Shown in pieces: positions 51,036 to 59,612 of a DNA stretch of 64,000 bases. The notes beneath the pieces are model-generated. The model was not told the DNA's origin and did no database searches. It was given only the letters and a program-made list of their open reading frames with translations. Numbering within the stretch: the first letter of the stretch is position 1; every line of letters begins with the position of its first letter. The stretch covers positions 310,001 to 374,000 of the forward strand of contig JBKBNU010000001.1 in the NCBI GenBank assembly GCA_046294845.1, written 5' to 3'. This DNA is from Micavibrio_C sp046294845 (lineage in GTDB: Bacteria > Pseudomonadota > Alphaproteobacteria > Micavibrionales > Micavibrionaceae). A program made the translations under genes and the position numbers.

Positions 51036-53408
51036 ATGTCTTTCAGTGGTTTAAACTCGGCACTTTCAGGCCTGCGCGTTGCCCAACAGCAGTTGAGCGT
51101 TATTTCCAATAACGTGGCTAATGTCGGAACAGATGGCTACACCCGGAAAATTTTGCCCCAATCTACGGTAAGTGTCAGTGGCGCCACCATAGGCGCCAAG
51201 GCTGATCCGATCATCCGTAATGTCGACCTGTATCTCGCCCGCGATTACTGGACACAGGTCAGTTCAACCAGTTTTTATGATACCCAGATCAACTACCTGA
51301 ACAAGATCCAGCAGTTCCATGGGTCGCCGGAACAGGAATTGTCGATTTCCGCGCAAATTACCAAGCTGCGCGATTCGTTTGCGGCACTCGCCGATAGTCC
51401 GGAAGATACCTATCTGCAACGCTCGACCATCAAACAGGCAGAGACAACCGCTCAAAAATTTAATGATTTTTCCGGCCTGCTTGATTCCATGAGGAACGAC
51501 ACGCAGGTGGAAATGCAGCTTGCCGTACAGCAAATCAATAACAAGCTCAACACCATCGCCGCCATGAACAAAGAGATCAAGCTGGATACAGCTTTCAACC
51601 GTTCTACAGCGGCCTCCGCGGATTTAAGAGATCAGGCAATTAAAGAATTATCCGGCATGATGGATATTTCATTTTTTACCCGCTCCGATGGGGTACTCGT
51701 TGTTCAGACACGTCAGGGCGTGCAACTGGCTGATGAAAATGCAGAAACCGTCTTCTTTGAAAAAGGCGCCCCGCTCGGCCCGGATAGTTATTATCCTGTA
51801 TCGGCAAATGGCATCTATGTCGGCGGCGATCCTGAAGAAAACGCCAACGCGATCAACATCACAGAAACAGGAATTGGGGGGCAACTCGGAGCCCTTGTTG
51901 AGCTGCGTGATGAAATATTACCACGCCAACAAGCCCAGCTCGATGAATTGGCCCACAAAATGGCTTTGCGTTTTGAAGCGCAGGGCTTGCGCCTCTTCAC
52001 CGATGCCACAGGGGCGGTTCCTGCCGACACGGCACCCGTTCCCAATCCCCCTGGCCCACTAACACCCGTTACATATGTTGGCTTTGCACGTGAGATTCGT
52101 GTTAACCAGAATATCATTAATGACAATTCTCTGATCCAGACCGGTACGGCAGCTGCCGATTTACCTGTACAATCAGGCTCCAACGAAGTGTTACGCCGCG
52201 TGGCTGAATTTGTCTTCGGAGAAATCGATTATCAGGAGGCTGTCGGTAATATCGATGTACGGGCAGCAGGTACGGGCGGCACCACACTACAACAATGGCT
52301 CGGCCTGTATTCGGAGAATACTGTGCAAGGAACGCTCAACCTATCTTCTTATGGTGACGTTCAGGCCTTGATTGATGCTGGCGGCACTGTATTTGACCCC
52401 AATCCCCCCGGTCCACCTATCAATGATTTCTTTGAAATCACATTCGATGATCCGCGACTGGCTGTACCAGCCCAGACCTACAGCCTGAGCCTGAGTGCCA
52501 TACAAGCGACATATCCGATTGGTGGTGCCATCACGAATGCCGCAGACCAGCTCGCTGCTGCTATCAACAATCTGGCACCGGCACCTGATCCCGCTTTTGA
52601 TGTACAGGCAAGCGTCAGCCCTTATGGACAACTGACCATCCAGTCCCGCGCCAATATTACAATTGATGCTTCTTCGATGGCGAATGGTATGCGCGAAGAA
52701 GGTCTTGCATTACTGGGATTAACCGAGGGCACATTCAACACAACGGATCCTTATTTTGATGTGCAGGTCGGACGTGACAATATCGTCAGGGTCACGATTG
52801 AACCCGGCGATACAGAAGCAGATCTTGCCGACAAGCTGGAATATGATACCGCCACACAAACAGGTGTTCCGGGTCTGTATGTAGATATTGATGCTGCCAC
52901 AGGGTTCCTGACTATCCGCCCGGGGAATGATGACTCGAATGGTGGTCCTGTATTTGGTGGCGATATCAAAATCATAGGCGGATCAATCTCGGCCGACGGA
53001 ACGGGTGGCTCGGGCGTACCCTCGGGGGCGACCGTTATCGAGGCCCTGTTTGGCACGAATAGCCCCATCACAAATGTGACTTATGATTCAACATCAACTT
53101 TCCGTTACAGAAATCTGGGCCCCGGTGCCGACACCAATACAGGGATTATCAGTTCAACCACGTTGATCGACTACTCACAAAAGATGGTTAACCAGCATGC
53201 CGAAGAAATCCTGCTGGCCGAAGCACGTCTTTCTGACGAATCTTCCTTTAGGGATCTGCTGCAAACCGAATTGCTTGACCAATCGACCGTTAACATTGAC
53301 GAAGAATTGTCGCACCTGATCGTTGTGCAAACAGCTTATGCAGCTTCCGCACGCATGGTCAGCGCGATTGATGAATTATTTCAGGAACTTTTAAACTCAA
53401 TCAGATAA
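51036..53408 (+). CDS. flgK: Flagellar hook-associated protein 1 (FlgK)
   Basis: 790 residues, long for FlgK (553 in Salmonella). N-terminus SFSGLNSALSGLRVAQQQLSVISNNVANVGTDGYTRK has the flagellar rod/hook signature (SNNVAN..T.GY). The C-terminal helix (DEELSHLIVVQTAYAASARMVSAIDELFQELL) is the usual FlgK end. The extra 200 or more residues lie in the variable, surface-exposed middle (about 330-680), which has several Pro/Gly-rich loops (NPPGPL, NPPGPPIND). Joins hook to filament. AAGGAAA is 8 bases before the ATG. Confidence 0.94.
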   Translation: MSFSGLNSALSGLRVAQQQLSVISNNVANVGTDGYTRKILPQSTVSVSGATIGAKADPIIRNVDLYLARDYWTQVSSTSFYDTQINYLNKIQQFHGSPEQELSISAQITKLRDSFAALADSPEDTYLQRSTIKQAETTAQKFNDFSGLLDSMRNDTQVEMQLAVQQINNKLNTIAAMNKEIKLDTAFNRSTAASADLRDQAIKELSGMMDISFFTRSDGVLVVQTRQGVQLADENAETVFFEKGAPLGPDSYYPVSANGIYVGGDPEENANAINITETGIGGQLGALVELRDEILPRQQAQLDELAHKMALRFEAQGLRLFTDATGAVPADTAPVPNPPGPLTPVTYVGFAREIRVNQNIINDNSLIQTGTAAADLPVQSGSNEVLRRVAEFVFGEIDYQEAVGNIDVRAAGTGGTTLQQWLGLYSENTVQGTLNLSSYGDVQALIDAGGTVFDPNPPGPPINDFFEITFDDPRLAVPAQTYSLSLSAIQATYPIGGAITNAADQLAAAINNLAPAPDPAFDVQASVSPYGQLTIQSRANITIDASSMANGMREEGLALLGLTEGTFNTTDPYFDVQVGRDNIVRVTIEPGDTEADLADKLEYDTATQTGVPGLYVDIDAATGFLTIRPGNDDSNGGPVFGGDIKIIGGSISADGTGGSGVPSGATVIEALFGTNSPITNVTYDSTSTFRYRNLGPGADTNTGIISSTTLIDYSQKMVNQHAEEILLAEARLSDESSFRDLLQTELLDQSTVNIDEELSHLIVVQTAYAASARMVSAIDELFQELLNSIR

Positions 53409-53421
53409 TTGAGGGATAGCT

Positions 53422-54498
53422 ATGGCATCAGTATCAACATTAGGACAATCACTGGAACAAGTTGAACGCCTGAAGGTGTTGCAAACACAGCTCAGCACTC
53501 TGCAAAGCCAGTTAACAACAGGCAAAAAGACTGATCTATTCAAGGGATTGGGTACGGATGTTATTACATCAAAAAAATCACGAGCAAATTTCAACGCCCT
53601 TGATAACTATCTTACCAATATCGAGACAGCAACCAGACGCATCAGTATGACTACAAACCTGATCGAAGAGGTCAAGGCACAGAGCGAAAACCTGCTTGGC
53701 TCACTCGAACTGCAAACACAACAAGGTGAATATGAAATTGAGGCCCTTGGCCAGTTCGCCGACAACCTGCAAGGCTTTATTTTCAATCTTCTGAACGAGA
53801 AAGATGGTGACCGTTATTTGCTTGCAGGCGCCAACACCTTGACAAAACCGCTGTCAAACACAGGTACATTGGATACATACACAACCAACCAGATCGAAGA
53901 CTGGGTAAATGGCGTTATCACAACAGATGAATTTATGAATTCTTATAAAGACAAGGCACAATTGACCGATACAATTGTCGGCTACAGCGCCGAGATCGCC
54001 AGTGGTCAGAGCAAGAGCATTAGTGTGCGCGTTGATGATAATGCCGAGATTGATTACACGGTAATGGCAAATGCCGATCCCTTCAGGGATATTCTCGTGG
54101 CCATCAGCATGATCAAGAATATTGATGCCGTGATTGACGAAGTTACGCTGGAGGATGATGATCCTGCAGGTACCATCACGGCTCCCGGCTCTACAAAACA
54201 GGAAAAGAACGATAATTTCTACAAGGTCTTTAATGATCTGGCGGCGATGCTCAATCGCGGCCTTGACCAGATTGATACAGAGCGCTTCAAGCTGGCGCAG
54301 GCACAAACGCAGATCACGCAAATTGCGGATAATCATAAAGTTGAGAAAAATATGCTGGCAACGACAATCTCAAATGCCGAAGATGTCGATATCAACGAAG
54401 TGGCTGTAAAGTTGAACGCCTTGACCATTCAGCTGGAGGCCTCTTATAGAGTTACCGCAACGATCAGCAATCTTAATCTGGCGAGCTTCTTATCCTAA
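53422..54498 (+). CDS. flgL: Flagellar hook-associated protein 3 (FlgL, flagellin-like)
   Basis: 358 residues. N-terminal helix (STLGQSLEQVERLKVLQTQLSTLQSQLTTGKKTD) and C-terminal helix (LNALTIQLEASYRVTATISNLNLASFL) pair as in flagellins and FlgL. It starts 13 bases after flgK with GAGGGA upstream, so is its operon partner. In flagellar biology FlgL sits between FlgK and the filament. Distinguished from a true flagellin by this context and by the divergent N-terminus. Confidence 0.88.
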   Translation: MASVSTLGQSLEQVERLKVLQTQLSTLQSQLTTGKKTDLFKGLGTDVITSKKSRANFNALDNYLTNIETATRRISMTTNLIEEVKAQSENLLGSLELQTQQGEYEIEALGQFADNLQGFIFNLLNEKDGDRYLLAGANTLTKPLSNTGTLDTYTTNQIEDWVNGVITTDEFMNSYKDKAQLTDTIVGYSAEIASGQSKSISVRVDDNAEIDYTVMANADPFRDILVAISMIKNIDAVIDEVTLEDDDPAGTITAPGSTKQEKNDNFYKVFNDLAAMLNRGLDQIDTERFKLAQAQTQITQIADNHKVEKNMLATTISNAEDVDINEVAVKLNALTIQLEASYRVTATISNLNLASFLS

Positions 54499-54527
54499 AA
54501 AAACGGCCCTTAACGGGCCGTTATCTT
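54497..54527. terminator. Bidirectional terminator between flgL and the TcpQ-domain gene
   Basis: AACGGCCC (54502-54509) pairs with GGGCCGTT (54515-54522), 5-base loop. A run of six T follows on the minus strand; on the plus strand the tail is weaker (ATCTTAAAATT). Confidence 0.85.
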
Positions 54528-54545
54528 AAAATTATCCTGTTCTCA

Positions 54546-55871
54546 TCAGGGGTAGTTTTCAACCAGAAGAACAGAGGGTCCCTTAGGCAGGTTCGGGTGC
54601 AAACGGCCCTGAGGACGTGGCTCAGCATTTCCGTACAGATTAAAGAGCTGTGTCACAGCATCCGGGAATGTGCCATGCAAGCTGATAGCTTTAGGTAATT
54701 TATAATCGTAGCCAGAATCCCAAATAAGTTCGACTCCTGCATTGCCAGCCCAACTGGTCAAAACATCCTTCAGGCTTTGCTGGCTATCGGCTTGCCAGAA
54801 ACGAATTTCAAACGGGTCAAGGATCGGTTTTTGTGGAAGGAGATTTGCTGTACCTGTAGCAACAACATCACGATTATAAATGTTTTTTCCTTCTTCAATA
54901 CGGGCATCATCGGCGTAAGAAACACGTAACGGTTTATCTGTAGCCGGACGATCAATTATTTCCTGGCTCATGGGCTCTGCCATGATAGCAGGGGCGGCTG
55001 CAGGCTCATAAGAAGCGACTTCTGTGGCTTCTACCGAAGCTTCTTCTTTAACAGCAGACTCTTCTACAATTGCCGGAGGCTCTTCCATCATAGAAGGAGG
55101 AGGAGGCGTTTGACCATTCATAACCTCTGTAGAACCAGCCAGATTACGGGGCGGGGTACGGCGCGGGTAATTATTGGCAGTGCCTTCACCCGTTATAGCC
55201 GCAGGGCTTGCAGACATGTGGGCCTTCTCATTCGCCTCCATCTCCTGACCGCTCATGGCTGATGATTCATCAGCAAGGGGGATCATCAGAGTATTGGGAT
55301 GTGCGCGCGCTTCCAATCCTTCTGAAGGATGAACCACAACAGTTTTACCCTGAATTTGTGCAGCAAGGCCGTGAGGAGCAAGCGCTTCGTTCAAAACCAC
55401 ATCCCAAGACTTGCCACCATTCCATGACAATTTAACGCCGGGATTAACGCCCTGAGCAAAAGAAGAAACAAACTCCGGAGGAACAATCTGCCCCAAAGCC
55501 AGTGCCAATGGAATTTCTGAACCGAAACCAAGAGCCTCGGCATATGAACCAGCGGCAGGTGCTGCAACTTCCTCTACAGGATAGGCAGATTCAACGGGTA
55601 CGGTTACCTCGGAAGCAATAGCTTCTTCCTGAACCTCAACCGGCGTTTCCGCTGTTTCGGTTGGCAGAGCGCCCGGTGCCGGCATCAATTCTGTTGCTTG
55701 CACATCAGCCATAGGCGCTGCAGTCGCCTGTTCATCCTGCGTTGTAATAGTCAGCGCGGGTGCTGAAGGCGGCGGGGTCCAATCAAACCCGGCGGAAGCG
55801 GGCAAAGAGAAGGAGCAAATCACTGCGCCCGTCAAAGCTGTCCTTTGCAAAATTATGCCAAGGTTTCTCAT
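54546..55871 (-). CDS. Periplasmic protein with two TcpQ/PilL-like domains, secretion-island member
   Basis: 441 residues. Signal peptide ending PASA before GFDWTPPP. First domain about 115-190: IPLALALGQIVPPEFVSSF ... NGGKSWDVVLNEALAPHGL. Then a Pro/Glu-rich linker of about 170 residues. The C-terminal domain (about 355-440, RFWQADSQQSLKDVLTSWA, ELIWDSGYDYKLP, PRPQGRLHPNLPKGPSVLLV) matches the TcpQ C-terminal domain found with secretins and in PilL-type proteins of conjugation systems. A periplasmic or outer-membrane-ring role in this secretion system is likely by context. Own promoter at 55957-55985. Confidence 0.8.
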   Translation of the reverse strand: MRNLGIILQRTALTGAVICSFSLPASAGFDWTPPPSAPALTITTQDEQATAAPMADVQATELMPAPGALPTETAETPVEVQEEAIASEVTVPVESAYPVEEVAAPAAGSYAEALGFGSEIPLALALGQIVPPEFVSSFAQGVNPGVKLSWNGGKSWDVVLNEALAPHGLAAQIQGKTVVVHPSEGLEARAHPNTLMIPLADESSAMSGQEMEANEKAHMSASPAAITGEGTANNYPRRTPPRNLAGSTEVMNGQTPPPPSMMEEPPAIVEESAVKEEASVEATEVASYEPAAAPAIMAEPMSQEIIDRPATDKPLRVSYADDARIEEGKNIYNRDVVATGTANLLPQKPILDPFEIRFWQADSQQSLKDVLTSWAGNAGVELIWDSGYDYKLPKAISLHGTFPDAVTQLFNLYGNAEPRPQGRLHPNLPKGPSVLLVENYP

Positions 55872-55956
55872 CTTAAAATACCTTTCACTGACGATCGAAT
55901 AGCGGCTGGGGGCAAGACACCTACGCCCGTCGCCCTTTAATCACAACCAAGCTCAG

Positions 55957-55985
55957 ACAATAATCTGCAGGGTCTAAAATGACAA
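55957..55985 (-). promoter_or_regulatory. Sigma-70 promoter for the TcpQ-domain gene
   Basis: Minus strand: TTGTCA (55980-55985), 17-base spacer, TATTGT (55957-55962). About 86 bases before the start codon, in the 179-bp gap after icmT. Confidence 0.6.
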
Positions 55986-56050
55986 GCACCCGCACCGCAA
56001 AAACAGTGGTTAGGGGTGGCTTTTTCCAAGAAAATCAGGAGGGGAGGAGA

Positions 56051-56350
56051 TTAGCCAAAATCTTTCATCTTGCGATAGCGCATTTTGATCCATCCGGCAC
56101 GATAGTCGCCGAAGATCCAGACACGGAAAGCCCTCAAAGCCGCTGGAAAAGTCAGGCCTTGTTTTTCCATAAATTTAAAGATCATGGTACTAATGATCAC
56201 AAAGATCAAAGTAATCAGGCGGGCATAAATCAGCAGCAGGAAGTACGGAATACCGGCACGGGCATCCATATTGAAAAATCGCACCGGACGCATTGTATTA
56301 CGCCAGTGCCAATTATGTTTTTCTATGATGGTATCGTCTTCTGCACTCAT
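56051..56350 (-). CDS. icmT: Type IVB protein IcmT
   Basis: 99 residues (Legionella IcmT 86). The pattern HWRNTMRPVRFFNMDARAGIPYFLLLIYAR is that of IcmT: W-R-x-T, then R-P-x-F-F-x-x-DARA before a membrane helix. A second hydrophobic helix and a basic tail (RAGWIKMRYRKMKDFG) follow. A small inner-membrane subunit needed for Dot/Icm function in Legionella. Follows dotB by 74 bases. Confidence 0.85.
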   Translation of the reverse strand: MSAEDDTIIEKHNWHWRNTMRPVRFFNMDARAGIPYFLLLIYARLITLIFVIISTMIFKFMEKQGLTFPAALRAFRVWIFGDYRAGWIKMRYRKMKDFG

Positions 56351-56424
56351 CTGCCGATTTCCACTTCTGATACGCCCATTCTAACAGGATTACAAAAAAG
56401 TATGAATGGCTGGTAAATTCATAT

Positions 56425-57582
56425 CTACGAACCAGTACTGGATGCCAGCAGCAAGTACCAGCGCCGCTCGATCAATCCGGCCTCGAAAGCCATTTTTGCG
56501 GATTCTCCCATACTTCTGCCATAAGCGGGGATCATACGCTGAATGGTCGGGGGCCAGCTGGTGAAATCCATATCCATCAGTTTTTCCCGCACTTCAGCCG
56601 GGAAAATCATATATTCACGGATACCCATACGACCGCCTGTGGCTTTGGGAACCAAAGCCTGTGTCACAATCATGCGCATCGATTCCATCAAGGCATAGGC
56701 GCGCTCTGAACGCTCGTTCGAATCAAAGGCAGAGATCATACGCTGAACGGTTGCCGCCACACCATTGGTGTGGGTCGTTGTATAAACCGCATGACCGGTC
56801 TGTGCTGCTTCAATCGCCGCCGAAATTGTTTCGCGGTCACGGGCCTCACCCACCAGAATAATTTCAGGCTTACGGCGCAGGGCATTACGAACACCGCGCG
56901 CAAAATCCGGCAAGTGTCGAGGGATTTCAGTTTGTGAAACCAGCGAGCGGGGGGATTTGATCGTATCGTAAACATATTCGATCGGCGATTCATAGGTCAG
57001 CATCTTGCCACAACCATGGGAACGCTCGAGCAACATGCGGTTACCGGCCGCGAGCAGTGTTGACTTACCCGAACCGGTAGGACCTGTGATAACAACAATC
57101 CCCTGACGGGGCGCCCAGTTATCAATGATCTCTTTTTCAATATTGAGATCTTTAAGTGAGGGCGGCGTGCTAGGGAGAACACGCATCGTAATTTGTGCGC
57201 CGTCACGGCCTTTAGAAAGAATGGCCGTGATGTTCACACGAAAGCGAATACGCGTATAACGATCCGGTCTAACTTCGTAAGAGAGGTCGAGATCGGTCCC
57301 CGAAGCCAGACGGGCTTGCGCTTCCGGACCATAGATCTTATGAAGGACGGCACTGATATCAGCGGCATCGAGAGCGCGGAACGTGCCCGGATAAATACCG
57401 CCATCAAGTTCATGATAAATAGGCCTGTCAGATTGAAACGTAATATCGGAAGCGCCGCGCTTCACCGACCACAAAAGAAACGGGTCTATGTGATCTTGCG
57501 TGAAACGGTTCGGCTCTTCGGGCCATGTCTGGCCTTTACTATCCTTACCTTTAAGAAGGCTTATCGGTTTGCGGGCTGCCAT
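56425..57582 (-). CDS. dotB: Type IVB secretion ATPase DotB (PilT/VirB11-like)
   Basis: 385 residues (Legionella 377). Cytoplasmic hexameric ATPase that works with DotO. Walker A GPTGSGKSTLLA near 166, Asp box/Walker B RRKPEIILVGEARDRETISAAIEAAQTGH (about 240-268), and the His-box HAVYTTTHTNGV. AGGA lies 8 bases before the ATG at 57582, which overlaps the dotC end by 22 bases, so the two are translationally coupled. Confidence 0.94.
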   Translation of the reverse strand: MAARKPISLLKGKDSKGQTWPEEPNRFTQDHIDPFLLWSVKRGASDITFQSDRPIYHELDGGIYPGTFRALDAADISAVLHKIYGPEAQARLASGTDLDLSYEVRPDRYTRIRFRVNITAILSKGRDGAQITMRVLPSTPPSLKDLNIEKEIIDNWAPRQGIVVITGPTGSGKSTLLAAGNRMLLERSHGCGKMLTYESPIEYVYDTIKSPRSLVSQTEIPRHLPDFARGVRNALRRKPEIILVGEARDRETISAAIEAAQTGHAVYTTTHTNGVAATVQRMISAFDSNERSERAYALMESMRMIVTQALVPKATGGRMGIREYMIFPAEVREKLMDMDFTSWPPTIQRMIPAYGRSMGESAKMAFEAGLIERRWYLLLASSTGS

Positions 57583-58409
57583 CTCTCGGTTCCTGGAACG
57601 AATTCTGGTTTGCCGGTGATCTGTACAGCACGATCACCAACACGCAGTCTGTTGCCACTACCGGTTACGCCACGATCAACCTGAAGCGCATGGGGCGGCG
57701 AAATCATTCCCTGCGCGAGAAGAAGCCTGTAACGCACCATGCCATTATAATCTGCTGACAACTGGTTCAAATCATCAGAGAAAATCTCGTCAGCCTGCTC
57801 GATACCCTTGGCCCAGCCTTCACGGACCCAGATAATCCATTTTTCCCGTTCTTCCTTATTGGCGGGGCGCAAGATATCTGACGGTGGAGCAACATCACCC
57901 CAATCGCGTTCCAGATAGTTCCGCCAGTGGCGTGATGAACTAACGATGCGGGCATTACGAATGATCTCATAAACGCGGTCGGAAACTGCAGCTTCCTGAC
58001 CACGCCCATCAATCAACAAGGCGTTCACTGATTCAGAAATAATCGGCGGCTCAATCATCAGTCCCGAGGGCGCAGGAAGGAGCAACTGACGAAAATCGAA
58101 TGTCTTATCAAGTTGCGGTGCTCTTGATTCCAGCTCTTTGCGAATTTGGTAAGTGCGTACAGCCAAACCGCCGCGCGCACCATAAGACCATGCCGCTTCT
58201 TTCAATGCGTCTTCACGAAGATTAAAGGGTAGCCCCTTATTGTCATCGTAATCGCCTTTAAGTTCCGGCAATGTTGTGCCTTCAATATTTTCAAGCACCG
58301 AGATCGGCGGAGGAACAGGCGCTTCATCGCTTGCAACTTCAAGCGCCATGGCAGGCGCAGAAATCATCAGCAAAGAAACAGTCCAAACGGCAAGAATTTT
58401 TGATTTCAT
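57561..58409 (-). CDS. dotC: Type IVB outer-membrane core protein DotC
   Basis: 282 residues from ATG at 58409 (GGATGG five bases upstream; ATG at 58418 is the alternative). Conserved region with LREDALKEAAWSYGARGGLAVRTYQIRKELE and later HWRNYLERDWGDVAPPSDILRP is characteristic of DotC/TraI. Unlike Legionella DotC, a lipoprotein, the signal peptide ends SAPAMA before LEV with no lipobox Cys, so this protein would not be acylated if the start is right. Works with DotD to place DotH in the outer membrane. Confidence 0.9.
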   Translation of the reverse strand: MKSKILAVWTVSLLMISAPAMALEVASDEAPVPPPISVLENIEGTTLPELKGDYDDNKGLPFNLREDALKEAAWSYGARGGLAVRTYQIRKELESRAPQLDKTFDFRQLLLPAPSGLMIEPPIISESVNALLIDGRGQEAAVSDRVYEIIRNARIVSSSRHWRNYLERDWGDVAPPSDILRPANKEEREKWIIWVREGWAKGIEQADEIFSDDLNQLSADYNGMVRYRLLLAQGMISPPHALQVDRGVTGSGNRLRVGDRAVQITGKPEFVPGTERWQPANR

Positions 58410-58426
58410 ATGATCCATCCGCAAAA

Positions 58427-58942
58427 TCAACCCCCGACACCCGTGGTCGGAGCATAGTGGATTTCAACAACACGGCGCGTGCCATCAACGCGGATATCCG
58501 CACGCAAGCCCAGCTGCAGACCGATATTGCGCAAGACGTCGATGACAGGTTTGTTTTCAACATCAATCGAAACAACAACCGGTGTTACTGGTGGCTGGCC
58601 AATCACATTAAAGGCATAACCGGCACGATCTGCCAATGTCTTGGCGATTGTGTCAACAGGACCAACCCAGTTGACCGTAATCGCACGACGGAGTTCCGGC
58701 GGCGCATCTTCAATCGGTGCAACAGCAATACCCGGCGAACGCGCCTGTTCAACAGCAGCCAGTGTTTCTAAAGCAATCGATGCGCGATCTGCTGCTTCAG
58801 CAAGTTGCGCCGAAACTTTGTCGGGGGATGCCACAACTTGCGGTGTGCGCTTGAGTATAGGCGACCCTGTTGAACAGGCCCCCAGCACACTGGCGCAAAC
58901 CATAATTGTCACAGCACTGAAGGGGCGGAAACTGCGGAACAT
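58427..58942 (-). CDS. dotD: Type IVB outer-membrane lipoprotein DotD
   Basis: 171 residues from ATG at 58942, with GAGG 8 bases upstream; the in-frame extension to 59044 is rejected. Lipobox VLGAC with the modified Cys near residue 23. C-terminal secretin N-domain-like fold in LRRAITVNWVGPVDTIAKTLADRAGY and DVLRNIGLQLGLRADIRV, as in DotD. Forms the outer-membrane complex with DotC and DotH. Eighteen bases separate it from dotC. Confidence 0.9.
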   Translation of the reverse strand: MFRSFRPFSAVTIMVCASVLGACSTGSPILKRTPQVVASPDKVSAQLAEAADRASIALETLAAVEQARSPGIAVAPIEDAPPELRRAITVNWVGPVDTIAKTLADRAGYAFNVIGQPPVTPVVVSIDVENKPVIDVLRNIGLQLGLRADIRVDGTRRVVEIHYAPTTGVGG

Positions 58943-59125
58943 GCGGAATACCTCGAGACAAAAACCTATAAAAAAGAAACAGGGGCAGAACACACTGATG
59001 TGGTCAGGCCGACATATTGTCACAAAATTAGCCTTTAAAAACAAGCCTCACAAGGGCTTTTGTCAGATTGTCCCCGCCGAGAGGCAAAACCGGTCGGTTT
59101 CGGGGATAAACAGGGGACAAGGCGA

Positions 59126-59542
59126 TCACTGGCCCGCGCGCATGAGTCCGTGGCGGTTCATGGATTTCAGCACCTTGGCTTTATAGGTTTTACCTATGGA
59201 AGGGGTGCGGGAATGATAATTGGCAATCGCCTGGGAAAGGCTGCCGGTTTCATTGAGGTGACGCCTGAGAATCCACGCCGCCACACCGACATTGGTACAG
59301 GGGTCATCGCGTACCCACTGACGGGCGGTTGGCTGAGTGACCCCCCATTGTTCTGTCAATTCCTTGAGCCATATCGTATTGATTTGCATAGGACCAAGGT
59401 CGTAACTGCCGTTCTGGTTGGGACCAACTTCCTGCCCAACACGGCCCCCCTCGACCTGATAAATACCCAAAAGCACATGGGGCGGCAACTCGTAGGTTTC
59501 CGCAGCCAAAAGCAAACAGGCAGCAAATACTTTTCCGATCAT
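59126..59542 (-). CDS. Soluble lytic transglycosylase (VirB1-like) of the secretion island
   Basis: 138 residues, size of the conjugation-type lytic transglycosylases. Catalytic Glu31 in LGIYQVEGGRVG, then DLGPMQINTIWL and AANYHSRTP-like AIANYHSRTPS, the classic SLT motif set. Residues 1-15 may be a short signal peptide (GKVFAACLLLAAETY). Opens local gaps in peptidoglycan for envelope-spanning machines; position between the unknown gene and dotD points to the Dot/Icm channel. Confidence 0.88.
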   Translation of the reverse strand: MIGKVFAACLLLAAETYELPPHVLLGIYQVEGGRVGQEVGPNQNGSYDLGPMQINTIWLKELTEQWGVTQPTARQWVRDDPCTNVGVAAWILRRHLNETGSLSQAIANYHSRTPSIGKTYKAKVLKSMNRHGLMRAGQ

Positions 59543-59612
59543 GTCTTATTCTTTAATCGATCATAGCCCTAAACGCTAGAAAATGAACATAAGCTCAAAT
59601 TATATTATGTAA

